24,971 bases of DNA. Source: CAMYMG01 sp038259455. GTDB taxonomy: Bacteria > Pseudomonadota > Alphaproteobacteria > Rhizobiales > Rhizobiaceae. The notes under the pieces were generated by a model. That model had not been told where the DNA came from and ran no database searches. It saw only the letters and a program-made list of their open reading frames with translations. Every line of letters begins with the position of its first letter. Position 1 is the stretch's first letter. Shown here piece after piece: positions 1 through 6,980 of this stretch. The stretch covers positions 1 to 24,971 of the forward strand of contig JBBSOT010000035.1 in the NCBI GenBank assembly GCA_038259455.1, given 5' to 3'. The translations under genes and the position numbers were made by a program.

Positions 1-805
1 AAGCCATTCGCCTGGCGAGGGCAGTGACCGCCTTGCCGCCGTCAGTCGATGGATCGGCCGAGCCGCCGACGAGGTGGAGCGGCAAGTCCTTGCGGACGTT
101 GGAGAAATTGGCATCGGTTGCGCCGGTGAAGATGAAACCAAACAGAACCTCCCAAAGCGATACCGAGGCATCCCAGCCGCAGAACGGGTCGGCGACGTAG
201 CGATCAACGGCAGCGGGATCGCGCGACAGCCAGTCGAAAGCGGTGCGGTTCTCGCCGACCTGCCGGTTCCAGGCCTGGAAGGTCAGTCTTGGCAAGAGCC
301 TGGAAGGCATATCCGAGCCGAGCCGGAATTTTTCCCAGGCAAGAAGGGCCTGGGCCGCGCGGCCCGCAATGCCGGCCGAGAAGTTGGCGTTCCAGATGGC
401 GGCGGCACGAATTCGGTCGGAATGAGCCAGGACGAAATTCAGCGCGATCAGCCCGCCCATGGAGTGACCGAAGACGATCACCGGCAGGCCGGGATGCCGT
501 TTGGCGATGAGGTCGTGGACGGCAGTGACATCGGCGATCACTTTGGCGCCGCCAGCGGAAGCCGCGAAGCGGCCGCGCGGGGCATCAGGCGCCGTGGTGT
601 GGCCATGGCCGCGATGGTCGTGCGCGTAGCTGTGGAAGCCGCGCGCGGCGAAGAAATCGGCGAAACCGGCATAGCGCGCCGCGTGCTCGGCCAAGCCGTG
701 GTTGATCTGGATGACAGCCCGCGGGTTGCCTTGAGCACGGCGCGTGTAAAGGTTGAGTTCAGCGCCCGTCGGCGAGGCGAGGCTCGTCTGGTCGTCGAAT
801 GGCAT
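1..805 (-). CDS. Alpha/beta hydrolase, lysophospholipase/monoacylglycerol lipase type (3' end outside window)
   Basis: The reverse strand is open from an ATG at 805-803 to the left edge, about 268 codons, with no stop in the window. The start is supported by GGAG about 7 nt upstream. The translation shows the oxyanion-side motif INHGLAEH (residues 34-41), AHDHRGHG (61-68), the nucleophile elbow GHSMGG with Ser115, and GSADPSTDGG with the probable acid Asp251. The catalytic His should lie near residue 280 and is cut off by the edge. This pattern is the PldB/monoglyceride-lipase group of serine hydrolases, usually 300-320 aa, which cleave acyl glycerols or lysophospholipids in the cytosol. Substrate cannot be read from sequence. 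It diverges from the gene at 958 across 152 bp. A possible -35 (TTGACG, revcomp of 847-852) exists but no clear -10. Confidence 0.88.
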   Translation of the reverse strand, partial: MPFDDQTSLASPTGAELNLYTRRAQGNPRAVIQINHGLAEHAARYAGFADFFAARGFHSYAHDHRGHGHTTAPDAPRGRFAASAGGAKVIADVTAVHDLIAKRHPGLPVIVFGHSMGGLIALNFVLAHSDRIRAAAIWNANFSAGIAGRAAQALLAWEKFRLGSDMPSRLLPRLTFQAWNRQVGENRTAFDWLSRDPAAVDRYVADPFCGWDASVSLWEVLFGFIFTGATDANFSNVRKDLPLHLVGGSADPSTDGGKAVTALARRMA

Positions 806-957
806 GCAAATTCTCCGGGGGCGACTGTTGGCGATGTGCCGGGGGCCGTCAAGAAGCACGGCTCTGTCAGGCGACCTCAAAAAATCAAGCACTGCGCGGG
901 ATCGGCTCTTTTCATGCTTTGCCCCCAGCGGCATAGTGGAGCCATCACAGGTTCAAC

Positions 958-1560
958 ATGGGTGCAGCGAGTATGGGATACGGGTCAATTGCAGGCGTCA
1001 CTGGCGCTGTTCTGGCACTTGTCGGGCTTTCGACGTCCTTCGCCCTGGCCGAAGCGACGCAAAAGGACCAGATTGCATTGTTCGCGGCCGCCCAGAAGGA
1101 CGGGCGCACGGGCGTTGCCCGCAAGACCAAGCCTGTCGATGCGCGACCTGCTTCCGACGGCGAAGTCATCGTCACTGTCATCAAGAGCGAAGGGGTCGAG
1201 ACAAGATCCAAGCCGGCCTCGACCGGCGATTGGGTCGTGCGCAACCGCTGTCCCGAAACGGGCAACGAGGAATATCTGGTGGCCGCAGCGAAGTTCCCGA
1301 CGCGTTATGGCGATGCGCAATCCGCACCTGACGCGGCCGGGTATCAGACTTTCGTGCCGAAGGGCACGGAAATGAACTATTTCATCGTCTCGCCGGAGGA
1401 AGGCGAATTTACCTTCGCCGCGCCGTGGGGCGAGACCATGGTCGCCAGGCCGGGCGATGCGATCGTGCAATCGCCTTCGGATGTTGCGGACACCTACCGT
1501 ATCGCGGCGGCCTCGTTCGGCTGCACCTACGAGATCGTCACCCAACCTGCCAAGCCTTGA
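958..1560 (+). CDS. Exported protein with two PGDYG-like repeats
   Basis: 200 aa. Residues 11-31 form a hydrophobic signal segment (IAGVTGAVLALVGLSTSFALA), so the mature protein is probably periplasmic. Two stretches share one pattern: residues 89-118 (TGDWVV...EEYLVAAAKFPTRYG) and 165-192 (PGDAIV...DTYRIAAASFGCTYE). Each has GD, a beta strand, acidic-x-Y, then F and TY or RY. This resembles the small PGDYG family (PF14083), in which GD...EXY...F..TYE is typical. The family has no established reaction, so no function is given. ATG at 958 is taken as start; ATG at 973 is an in-frame alternative and neither has a strong Shine-Dalgarno. It stands alone between genes on the other strand. The family match is from memory of the motif, not from a search. 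Confidence 0.75.
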   Translation: MGAASMGYGSIAGVTGAVLALVGLSTSFALAEATQKDQIALFAAAQKDGRTGVARKTKPVDARPASDGEVIVTVIKSEGVETRSKPASTGDWVVRNRCPETGNEEYLVAAAKFPTRYGDAQSAPDAAGYQTFVPKGTEMNYFIVSPEEGEFTFAAPWGETMVARPGDAIVQSPSDVADTYRIAAASFGCTYEIVTQPAKP

Positions 1561-1588
1561 CGGTCACTGCACTGCATCAACGGCGCGG

Positions 1589-1822
1589 CTAGTCTCGCGC
1601 CGCTGACGGGCGCGCCGGTCCCAGCCATGCCCATCGCATCAAGACACGGGCGCTGCCGCCTGTAACCATACCGAGCAGGTAGATCACGACAAACAGGATG
1701 GCCAGCGGCAGGGTGATGCTGAAGCTGAGAAAGGCTACTGTCACGCTCTGCAGGTTCTGCAGTGCGAAGATCGCCAATGCGATGGCGAGAATGACGACTA
1801 CCCCTGTGTGTATCAACTTCAT
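1589..1822 (-). CDS. LapA-domain (DUF1049) small membrane protein
   Basis: 77 aa from an ATG at 1822-1820, preceded by AGGGGGG at 4-5 nt spacing, which decides this start over a longer upstream reading. Two hydrophobic helices (about residues 5-22 and 36-57) flank the short segment FALQNLQSVTVAFLSF, the hallmark of the lipopolysaccharide assembly protein A domain (DUF1049): QN...V.V.F. A basic tail, RVLMRWAW..., follows helix 2 and is probably cytoplasmic. In E. coli LapA works with LapB in control of LPS synthesis. Many alphaproteobacteria carry a stand-alone LapA-like protein without lapB next to it, as here, so the exact role is not assigned. Confidence 0.82.
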   Translation of the reverse strand: MKLIHTGVVVILAIALAIFALQNLQSVTVAFLSFSITLPLAILFVVIYLLGMVTGGSARVLMRWAWLGPARPSAARD

Positions 1823-1986
1823 CGGTCCCCCCTGGCTGTGACACTGACGTCGAATGACGGCTAAGATGCGCCAGTTCGCCAAGAGGAACAAGGATCGTCA
1901 AGCGCTTCGCAGGCAGTGCCAGCCATATCAATGCAATACGAAACCTGTTAGAAAGCGGGTCTTCTCGATCGATCGGAGTAGCTGCG

Positions 1987-2004
1987 CACGGACATTTGTC
2001 CGTG
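1987..2004 (+). promoter_or_regulatory. Perfect 7-bp hairpin in the leader of the small gene at 2035
   Basis: CACGGAC-ATTT-GTCCGTG is a perfect 7-bp stem with a 4-nt loop, 30 nt before the start codon at 2035. It has no T-run, so it is a poor terminator. It could be a leader structure or a protein-binding palindrome. Confidence 0.35.
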
Positions 2005-2034
2005 GGCGCTGCCCGTTCCCCAAAAGGATTGTGC

Positions 2035-2211
2035 ATGATCAAGTTCACACCCAAGCCAGCGGTGCCCGTCAAGCCTGTGCTACCGGATGCGCCAACTGGC
2101 AACCGCTTCGAAGACATTCGCAGGGCGGCAGCCGAGAGGCACAAGAAATCCGACACCGACGGAAGCCGTCGTCGCGACCGGCAAACCGCGCAGGACAACC
2201 GCCTGATCTGA
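2035..2211 (+). CDS. Small basic hypothetical protein
   Basis: 58 aa, starting at the ATG at 2035 with AAAGGA about 6 nt upstream. A longer reading from 1996 is possible but lacks a ribosome binding site. The N-terminus is proline-rich (KFTPKPAVPVKPVLPDAP). The rest is a charged, probably helical tail rich in Arg, Lys, Asp and Gln (residues 24-58). There is no signal peptide, membrane segment or recognisable domain. Similar short, basic proteins of unknown role are common in rhizobial genomes. The coding call rests on the ribosome binding site and codon pattern only. Confidence 0.5.
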   Translation: MIKFTPKPAVPVKPVLPDAPTGNRFEDIRRAAAERHKKSDTDGSRRRDRQTAQDNRLI

Positions 2212-2282
2212 TATCTTCGGTAGGTCACGGCGCCTGCCTGTCAGGAGGCGTCGGGACGCTGGGCTCACCCCCCCGGAGTGCC

Positions 2283-2310
2283 TTGATCAGGCAGGTGGTG
2301 CTCATATATA
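2283..2310 (+). promoter_or_regulatory. Sigma-70-like promoter for the ABC-2 exporter genes
   Basis: TTGATC (2283-2288), a 16-bp spacer and TATATA (2305-2310) lie 66 nt upstream of the start codon at 2377. The -10 is unusually AT-rich for this GC-rich sequence. Confidence 0.45.
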
Positions 2311-2376
2311 CGGGGTCGTCTATTCGCGCCGGCCAAGTCTTCCTCCGTCCGCCGCCCTTTCAGCATCGTCACAGCC

Positions 2377-3303
2377 ATGCAGCCAATCATTTCCGTCTCG
2401 CATTTGTCGAAGGTCTATGAGTCGGGCTTCGAGGCGCTCAAGGACATCAATCTTGAAATCAACAAGGGCGAAATCTTCGCTCTGCTCGGTCCGAACGGAG
2501 CAGGCAAGACGACGCTGATCAACGTCATCTGCGGCATCGTCAATCCAGGCTCAGGAACGGTGACGGCTGCCGGCCACGATATCGTCAAGGAGTTTCGCGC
2601 GGCGCGGTCCCTTATCGGCCTCGTGCCGCAGGAACTGACCACCGACGCGTTCGAGACTGTGTGGGCTACGGTTTCATTCAGCCGCGGCCTGTTCGGCAAA
2701 TCGAAGAACCCGGCGCATATCGAGAACATCCTGCGCGAACTGTCGCTGTGGGAGAAGAAGGACTCGAAGATCAACACGCTGTCGGGCGGGATGAAGCGGC
2801 GCGTGATGATCGCCAAGGCGCTGAGCCACGAGCCGAGCATCCTGTTCCTCGACGAACCATCGGCTGGCGTTGATGTCGAACTGAGGCGTGACATGTGGGA
2901 GGTGGTACGGGGACTGCGCGATTCCGGCGTGACGATCATTTTGACGACACATTATATCGAGGAGGCCGAGGAAATGGCCGACCGGGTCGGCGTCATCCGC
3001 AAGGGCGAGATCATCCTTGTCGAGGAAAAGTCCGCGCTGATGCAGAAACTCGGCCGCAAGCAGCTGACGCTGCAATTGCAGCAGTCATTGCAGGCTATTC
3101 CGCCTTCGCTCGACAGTTTCGCGCTGGAGCTTGGGGTGGACGGCAATGAGCTTACCTATACCTATGACACGCAAAGTGAGCGCACCGGCATAACGCGGCT
3201 GTTCAAGGCGCTTGAGCAGGCAGAAATCAGGTTTCGCGACCTGCAGACGACACAGAGTTCGCTGGAGGAAATCTTCGTGAACCTGGTGAGCACGCGGTCA
3301 TGA
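2377..3303 (+). CDS. ABC-2 type exporter, ATP-binding subunit (YadG-like)
   Basis: 308 aa. One nucleotide-binding domain fills residues 5-220: Walker A GPNGAGKTT (38-46), Q-loop VPQ (83-85), signature LSGGM (135-139), Walker B ILFLDEP with Glu160, and switch His192. The C-terminal 85 residues form the accessory domain usual for the DrrA/CcmA/YadG branch of ABC-2 exporters, ending in LEEIFVNLV. It energises the membrane subunit encoded next; the two genes overlap by 4 bp (ATGA), so they are translationally coupled. Transported substrate is unknown; relatives move lipids, polysaccharides or drugs. The first ATG of the frame is the start, though its ribosome binding site is weak. Confidence 0.92.
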   Translation: MQPIISVSHLSKVYESGFEALKDINLEINKGEIFALLGPNGAGKTTLINVICGIVNPGSGTVTAAGHDIVKEFRAARSLIGLVPQELTTDAFETVWATVSFSRGLFGKSKNPAHIENILRELSLWEKKDSKINTLSGGMKRRVMIAKALSHEPSILFLDEPSAGVDVELRRDMWEVVRGLRDSGVTIILTTHYIEEAEEMADRVGVIRKGEIILVEEKSALMQKLGRKQLTLQLQQSLQAIPPSLDSFALELGVDGNELTYTYDTQSERTGITRLFKALEQAEIRFRDLQTTQSSLEEIFVNLVSTRS

Positions 3304-4061
3304 ACTTTCACGCGGTCAAAGCGATCTACAAGTTCGAGATGGCACGCACCTGGCGCACGCTTCTGCAAAGCGTGGTGTCGCCGGTGGTGTCGACCTCGCT
3401 CTATTTCGTTGTTTTCGGCGCGGCCATCGGCTCGCGCATCAGCGAGGTCGGCGGTGTCAGCTACGGCGCCTATATCGTGCCTGGCCTGATCATGCTTTCG
3501 CTTCTGACGCAGAGCATTTCGAACGCCTCGTTTGGCATCTATTTCCCGAAATTCGTCGGCACCATCTACGAACTGTTGTCTGCGCCAGTGTCGTTCATCG
3601 AGATCGTCATGGCCTATGTCGGCGCGGCGGCAACGAAATCGACACTGATCGGGCTGATCATCCTGGCACCCGCCGGCCTTTTCGTGCCGCTGGAAATCCA
3701 GCATCCGGTGTGGATGGTGCTGTTCCTGCTTCTGACCGCCGTGACGTTTTCCCTGTTTGGCTTCATCATCGGCATCTGGGCGAACAATTTCGAAAAGCTT
3801 CAGCTTATCCCGCTGCTCATCGTGACACCGCTGACCTTTCTGGGCGGCAGTTTCTACTCCATCGACATGCTGCCGCCGTTCTGGCGCTCGGTGACCCTGT
3901 TCAATCCGGTGCTCTATCTGGTCAGCGGCTTTCGCTGGAGCTTTTATGGCGTTTCCGACGTCAATGTCGCTGTCAGCCTTGGGATGACGCTGGGTTTCCT
4001 GGCGGTCTGCCTTGCCGTCGTGTGGTGGATATTCAAGACCGGATGGCGGCTGAAGGCTTAG
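3300..4061 (+). CDS. ABC-2 type exporter, membrane subunit (YadH-like)
   Basis: 253 aa with about six hydrophobic helices and the ABC2_membrane pattern. The N-terminal segment reads ALYKFEM-like (AIYKFEMARTWRT), then SPVVSTSLYFVVFG (helix 1). GLIMLSLLTQSI and the coupling region ISAPVSF-like (LLSAPVSFIEIV) follow, then LLIVTPLTFLGGSFYSIDMLPP before the last two helices. This layout is that of E. coli YadH. It overlaps the ATPase gene by 4 bp and should form an inner-membrane complex with it (two of each subunit). The spacing to the next gene is only 22 bp, so the unknown protein at 4084 may be in the same transcript. Confidence 0.9.
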   Translation: MNFHAVKAIYKFEMARTWRTLLQSVVSPVVSTSLYFVVFGAAIGSRISEVGGVSYGAYIVPGLIMLSLLTQSISNASFGIYFPKFVGTIYELLSAPVSFIEIVMAYVGAAATKSTLIGLIILAPAGLFVPLEIQHPVWMVLFLLLTAVTFSLFGFIIGIWANNFEKLQLIPLLIVTPLTFLGGSFYSIDMLPPFWRSVTLFNPVLYLVSGFRWSFYGVSDVNVAVSLGMTLGFLAVCLAVVWWIFKTGWRLKA

Positions 4062-4083
4062 CTCGAGGTTTGGTCGCTTCAGC

Positions 4084-4563
4084 ATGTATGTCCTGAAGCC
4101 CGGCATCAAGAAGGACCCGCAACGGCGCTGGGCACTGCCCGACCGCATCTTCTTTGGCCATGGCGCGTGCCCGATCCTTGCAGGCGCCTATCTCGCGCGG
4201 CCGCCGCTTGCCGGGTTTCATGCCGAGCGGCTCATTCCGGCCGGCGATCTTCCCGGCAACCACATTTATGTGACCAATGGCGTGCTGGCCTTCGACTATC
4301 ATGGCTATAGCCTGCGCGAACGGATGCTGGCGCACCACACCAGAGGCTGGTCGGGCAAGCACGCAGGCTGGGACTGCACGATAGACGTGGTCGATTTCGA
4401 TTTGCTCGACGCCGGCGCACTCAACGAGAGAAAGATGCTGGGGCCGGACCAGTATCTGCATGATCCTGTGGCGCGGGCGCATCGGTTTATTGAGCGTATC
4501 GATCACGCGGAAGCTTCAGACAAGGCGATGCGTCGCCTGACGCCACTTTCGGGCCTGGAATAG
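4084..4563 (+). CDS. Conserved-looking protein of unknown function, rich in His and Asp
   Basis: 159 aa, no signal peptide or membrane segment. I do not recognise a named family. Candidate ligand residues are spread along it: DRIFFGHGACP (His26, Cys29), AGFHAERLIPAG (His46), GNHIYVTNG (His60), AFDYHGYS (Asp71, His73), LAHH (His84-85), GWDCTIDVVDFD (Cys98) and GPDQYLHDPVARAHRFI near the C-terminus. Such an array could suggest a metal or nucleotide site, but this is only inference. It follows the YadH-like gene by 22 bp on the same strand, which suggests co-transcription. The start ATG lacks a clear Shine-Dalgarno. Coding is supported by uninterrupted frame and domain-like composition. Confidence 0.7.
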   Translation: MYVLKPGIKKDPQRRWALPDRIFFGHGACPILAGAYLARPPLAGFHAERLIPAGDLPGNHIYVTNGVLAFDYHGYSLRERMLAHHTRGWSGKHAGWDCTIDVVDFDLLDAGALNERKMLGPDQYLHDPVARAHRFIERIDHAEASDKAMRRLTPLSGLE

Positions 4564-4675
4564 CGCGAAATCGGGCGCGTGTGCTGGGCGTTTGGGCAAA
4601 AGCATTTGCCGTTTGGCGCGCCTTCGCATACATAGCGGCCAACTCCCATTACTGTTTTTGAAGGATACAGCGCGC

Positions 4676-6325
4676 GTGGCACGCCAGTTCATCTATCACA
4701 TGGCCGGACTGAACAAGTCCTACGGCACCAAGAAGATTCTCGAAAACCTGCACCTGTCGTTCTACCCGGACGCCAAGATCGGCATTCTCGGCCCGAACGG
4801 CGCCGGCAAATCGACAGTGCTGAAGATCATGGCCGGTCTCGACAAGGAATGGTCGGGCGAGGCGTGGCTCGCCGAGGGCGCTACCGTCGGCTATCTGGCG
4901 CAGGAACCCGAACTCGATCCGGCGCTCGACGTGTTCGGCAATGTCATGGAAGGCGTCATCAAGAAGACCGCCATCATCGAGCGCTACAACGAGCTGATGA
5001 TGAACTATTCCGACGAGACGGCCGACGAGGCGAGCAAGCTTCAGGACGACATGGACCGGCTGAACCTGTGGGACCTCGAGCAGCAGGTCGAGATGGCCAT
5101 GGAAGCGCTGGCCTGTCCTCCCAAGGAAGCCGACGTGACCAGCCTTTCGGGCGGCGAACGCCGCCGCGTGGCGCTGTGCAAGCTGCTTTTGTCGGAACCC
5201 GACCTCCTGCTGCTCGACGAGCCGACCAACCATCTCGACGCCGAGACCACGGCGTGGCTGGAAAAGCACCTGCGCGCCTACAAGGGCGCGGTGATGATCA
5301 TCACCCATGACCGCTACTTCCTCGACAATGTGACCGGCTGGATCCTCGAACTCGACCGCGGCCGGGGTATTCCCTACGAGGGCAACTACACCGCCTACCT
5401 GGAAGCCAAGGCCAAGCGCCTGAAGCAGGAAGGCCGCGAGGACGATTCGCGCCAGCGCGCCATTTCGCGCGAGCGCGAATGGATCGCATCGAGCCCCAAG
5501 GCGCGCCAGACCAAGTCCAAGGCGCGTATCCAGGCCTTCCAGGACCTGCTGGACGCTGCCGACAAGCGGCGCCCGAGCGATAGCCAGATCGTCATTCCGC
5601 ATGGCGAGCGGCTCGGAAATGTCGTCATCGAGGTCGCTGGGCTGAAGAAGGGTTATGGCGACCGGATGCTGATCGAGGACCTGGAATTCAAGCTGCCTCC
5701 GGGCGGCATTGTCGGCGTCATCGGCCCTAACGGCGCCGGTAAGACGACGATGTTCCGGATGATCACCGGCCAGGAAAAGCCAGATGACGGTACGATCCGT
5801 GTCGGCGAAACGGTGAAGCTCGGCTACGTCGACCAGAGCCGCGACGCGCTCGACCCAACCAAGACCGTGTGGGAAGAGATTTCGGGCGGCGCCGAAGTGG
5901 TTAAGCTCGGCAAGCACGAGGCGAACACGCGCGCTTATTGCTCGTCGTTCAACTTCCGTGGCGGCGACCAGCAGCAGAAGGTCGGCAATTTGTCAGGCGG
6001 CCAGCGCAACCGGGTGCATTTGGCCAAGATGCTGAAGACCGGCGGCAATGTGCTGCTGCTCGACGAACCGACCAATGATCTCGACACCGAAACGCTGGCG
6101 GCTCTGGAAGACGCGCTAGAGAATTTCGGCGGTTGCGCGGTTATCATCTCGCATGATCGCATGTTCCTCGACCGTCTTGCGACGCACATCCTGGCCTTCG
6201 AGGGCGACAGCCATGTCGAATGGTTCGAGGGCAATTTCGAAGATTACGAGCAGGACAAGATCAGGCGTTTGGGTCCCGATGCGGTCAACCCGCACAGGAT
6301 GACGTACAAGCGGTTGACGCGGTAG
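4676..6325 (+). CDS. ettA: Energy-dependent translational throttle protein EttA (ABC-F ATPase)
   Basis: 549 aa from a GTG at 4676 with AAGGA about 10 nt upstream. The first residues MARQFIYHMAGLNKSYG match the family start, so the longer frame from 4592 is not used. There are two ABC domains and no membrane domain. The first has Walker A GPNGAGKST (39-47), LSGGE (157-161) and LLLLDEPTNHLD with Glu182. The second has Walker A GPNGAGKTT (350-358), LSGGQ (439-443) and LLLDEPTNDLD with Glu464. The linker between them (about 237-310) is the P-site tRNA interaction motif region of ABC-F proteins. EttA binds the ribosomal E site and gates the first peptide bond according to ATP/ADP ratio. Length is close to E. 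coli EttA (555 aa). A transcript of its own is likely, with 112 bp upstream. Confidence 0.95.
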   Translation: MARQFIYHMAGLNKSYGTKKILENLHLSFYPDAKIGILGPNGAGKSTVLKIMAGLDKEWSGEAWLAEGATVGYLAQEPELDPALDVFGNVMEGVIKKTAIIERYNELMMNYSDETADEASKLQDDMDRLNLWDLEQQVEMAMEALACPPKEADVTSLSGGERRRVALCKLLLSEPDLLLLDEPTNHLDAETTAWLEKHLRAYKGAVMIITHDRYFLDNVTGWILELDRGRGIPYEGNYTAYLEAKAKRLKQEGREDDSRQRAISREREWIASSPKARQTKSKARIQAFQDLLDAADKRRPSDSQIVIPHGERLGNVVIEVAGLKKGYGDRMLIEDLEFKLPPGGIVGVIGPNGAGKTTMFRMITGQEKPDDGTIRVGETVKLGYVDQSRDALDPTKTVWEEISGGAEVVKLGKHEANTRAYCSSFNFRGGDQQQKVGNLSGGQRNRVHLAKMLKTGGNVLLLDEPTNDLDTETLAALEDALENFGGCAVIISHDRMFLDRLATHILAFEGDSHVEWFEGNFEDYEQDKIRRLGPDAVNPHRMTYKRLTR

Positions 6326-6332
6326 CGACCGA

Positions 6333-6370
6333 CCACGAAACCTGCATCAACGGGATGCAGGTTTCGGTGG
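6333..6370. terminator. Long hairpin between convergent ettA and the exported-protein gene
   Basis: A perfect 13-bp stem (6336-6348 CGAAACCTGCATC with 6354-6366) closes a 5-nt loop AACGG. It extends 3 bp further with one bulged base. It lies just after the ettA stop and just before the stop of the convergent gene, so it could act in both directions. There is no T-run, so it may stabilise mRNA 3' ends instead. Confidence 0.6.
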
Positions 6371-6374
6371 CCCC

Positions 6375-6791
6375 TCACTGCACCCGGCAGCAGAACGGGA
6401 AGAACGGGCCGCTGAGGCCGGGCGCGCCGGTCGGGGTAAAAGTGAAGTCGTGAATATTGTCGCCTTCGTCCGTGCAGCCGGCGGGCGTGGCGGCGATCGA
6501 ACCGGTCACCGGATGGCTGGTTTGGAAGGTCCACGGGTCCTGTGAAGAAAAGGTGACCGTGCCGGGTGTCGTCTGGATGCCGCTGCCGGAAAAGGCGTCG
6601 ATGAAGGCCGAACTCATGGTCGAGCCGTTGCAGGTCAATTCGATCGCCCAGTTGGGCTCGAAGCCGGAGCAGATCAATTTCTGGCCAGTGACGACCAGCC
6701 CGTCGCATGAATAGTCCGCGGCTTTGGCGCTGGTGGCAAAAATCAGAAGCGTGGCGATAGCGGGGGCGATCTTCTGTAAAGGCAGGCGCAT
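6375..6791 (-). CDS. Small Cys-rich exported protein, COG3650-like
   Basis: 138 aa. The N-terminus is a clear Sec signal peptide: MRLPLQK, a hydrophobic core (AIATLLIFATSAKA), and cleavage near Ala24. The mature part has six cysteines (29, 41, 54, 106, 134, 135), suitable for disulfides in the periplasm. The segment CSGFEPNWAIEL (41-52) resembles the GNEPFW-type motif of COG3650-like proteins; this similarity is tentative. Function is unknown. The start has an excellent AAGGAGG at 8 nt. A promoter-like pair on the same strand is TTTACC (revcomp of 6855-6860), 17 bp, TACTAT (revcomp of 6832-6837). It diverges from the FabH-like gene. Confidence 0.78.
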   Translation of the reverse strand: MRLPLQKIAPAIATLLIFATSAKAADYSCDGLVVTGQKLICSGFEPNWAIELTCNGSTMSSAFIDAFSGSGIQTTPGTVTFSSQDPWTFQTSHPVTGSIAATPAGCTDEGDNIHDFTFTPTGAPGLSGPFFPFCCRVQ

Positions 6792-6831
6792 GGCGAAATC
6801 CTCCTTCGCACGATGCTCCCCATCCGCATCA

Positions 6832-6860
6832 ATAGTACTTCCCTGGATGAGGGCGGTAAA
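6832..6860 (-). promoter_or_regulatory. Promoter-like element for the exported Cys-rich protein
   Basis: On the reverse strand TTTACC and TACTAT are separated by exactly 17 bp, about 40 nt upstream of the start codon at 6791. It sits back-to-back with the element at 6875-6903. Confidence 0.4.
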
Positions 6861-6874
6861 GATGTTACTGGCAT

Positions 6875-6903
6875 TTGCGGCGTAACCCTACGCAACGTAG
6901 ACT
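6875..6903 (+). promoter_or_regulatory. Promoter-like element for the FabH-like gene
   Basis: TTGCGG (6875-6880), a 17-bp spacer and TAGACT (6898-6903), about 78 nt before the start codon at 6981. The spacer carries CTACG-CAA-CGTAG, a short palindrome that overlaps the -10 and may be an operator. Confidence 0.4.
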
Positions 6904-6980
6904 GAAGTGGAAATACAGTTCCGGACCGGCCGTGAGTCGCACCGACAGGGCAAACAGGTCTCGGAAGGAACAGGCAGGGC

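Noticed and set aside
74..1375. 433-codon plus-strand open frame
   Set aside because: It runs antisense to the alpha/beta hydrolase and then overlaps the PGDYG-like gene in another frame. Its translation has no domain, whereas the opposite strand gives clear hydrolase motifs.
2231..2250. Imperfect hairpin CGCCTGCCT...AGGAGGCG after the small basic gene
   Set aside because: It has a bulge, a 3-nt loop and no T-run; too weak to call a terminator.
4649..5917. 422-codon reverse-strand frame
   Set aside because: Antisense to ettA; no domain and composition typical of a GC-rich shadow.
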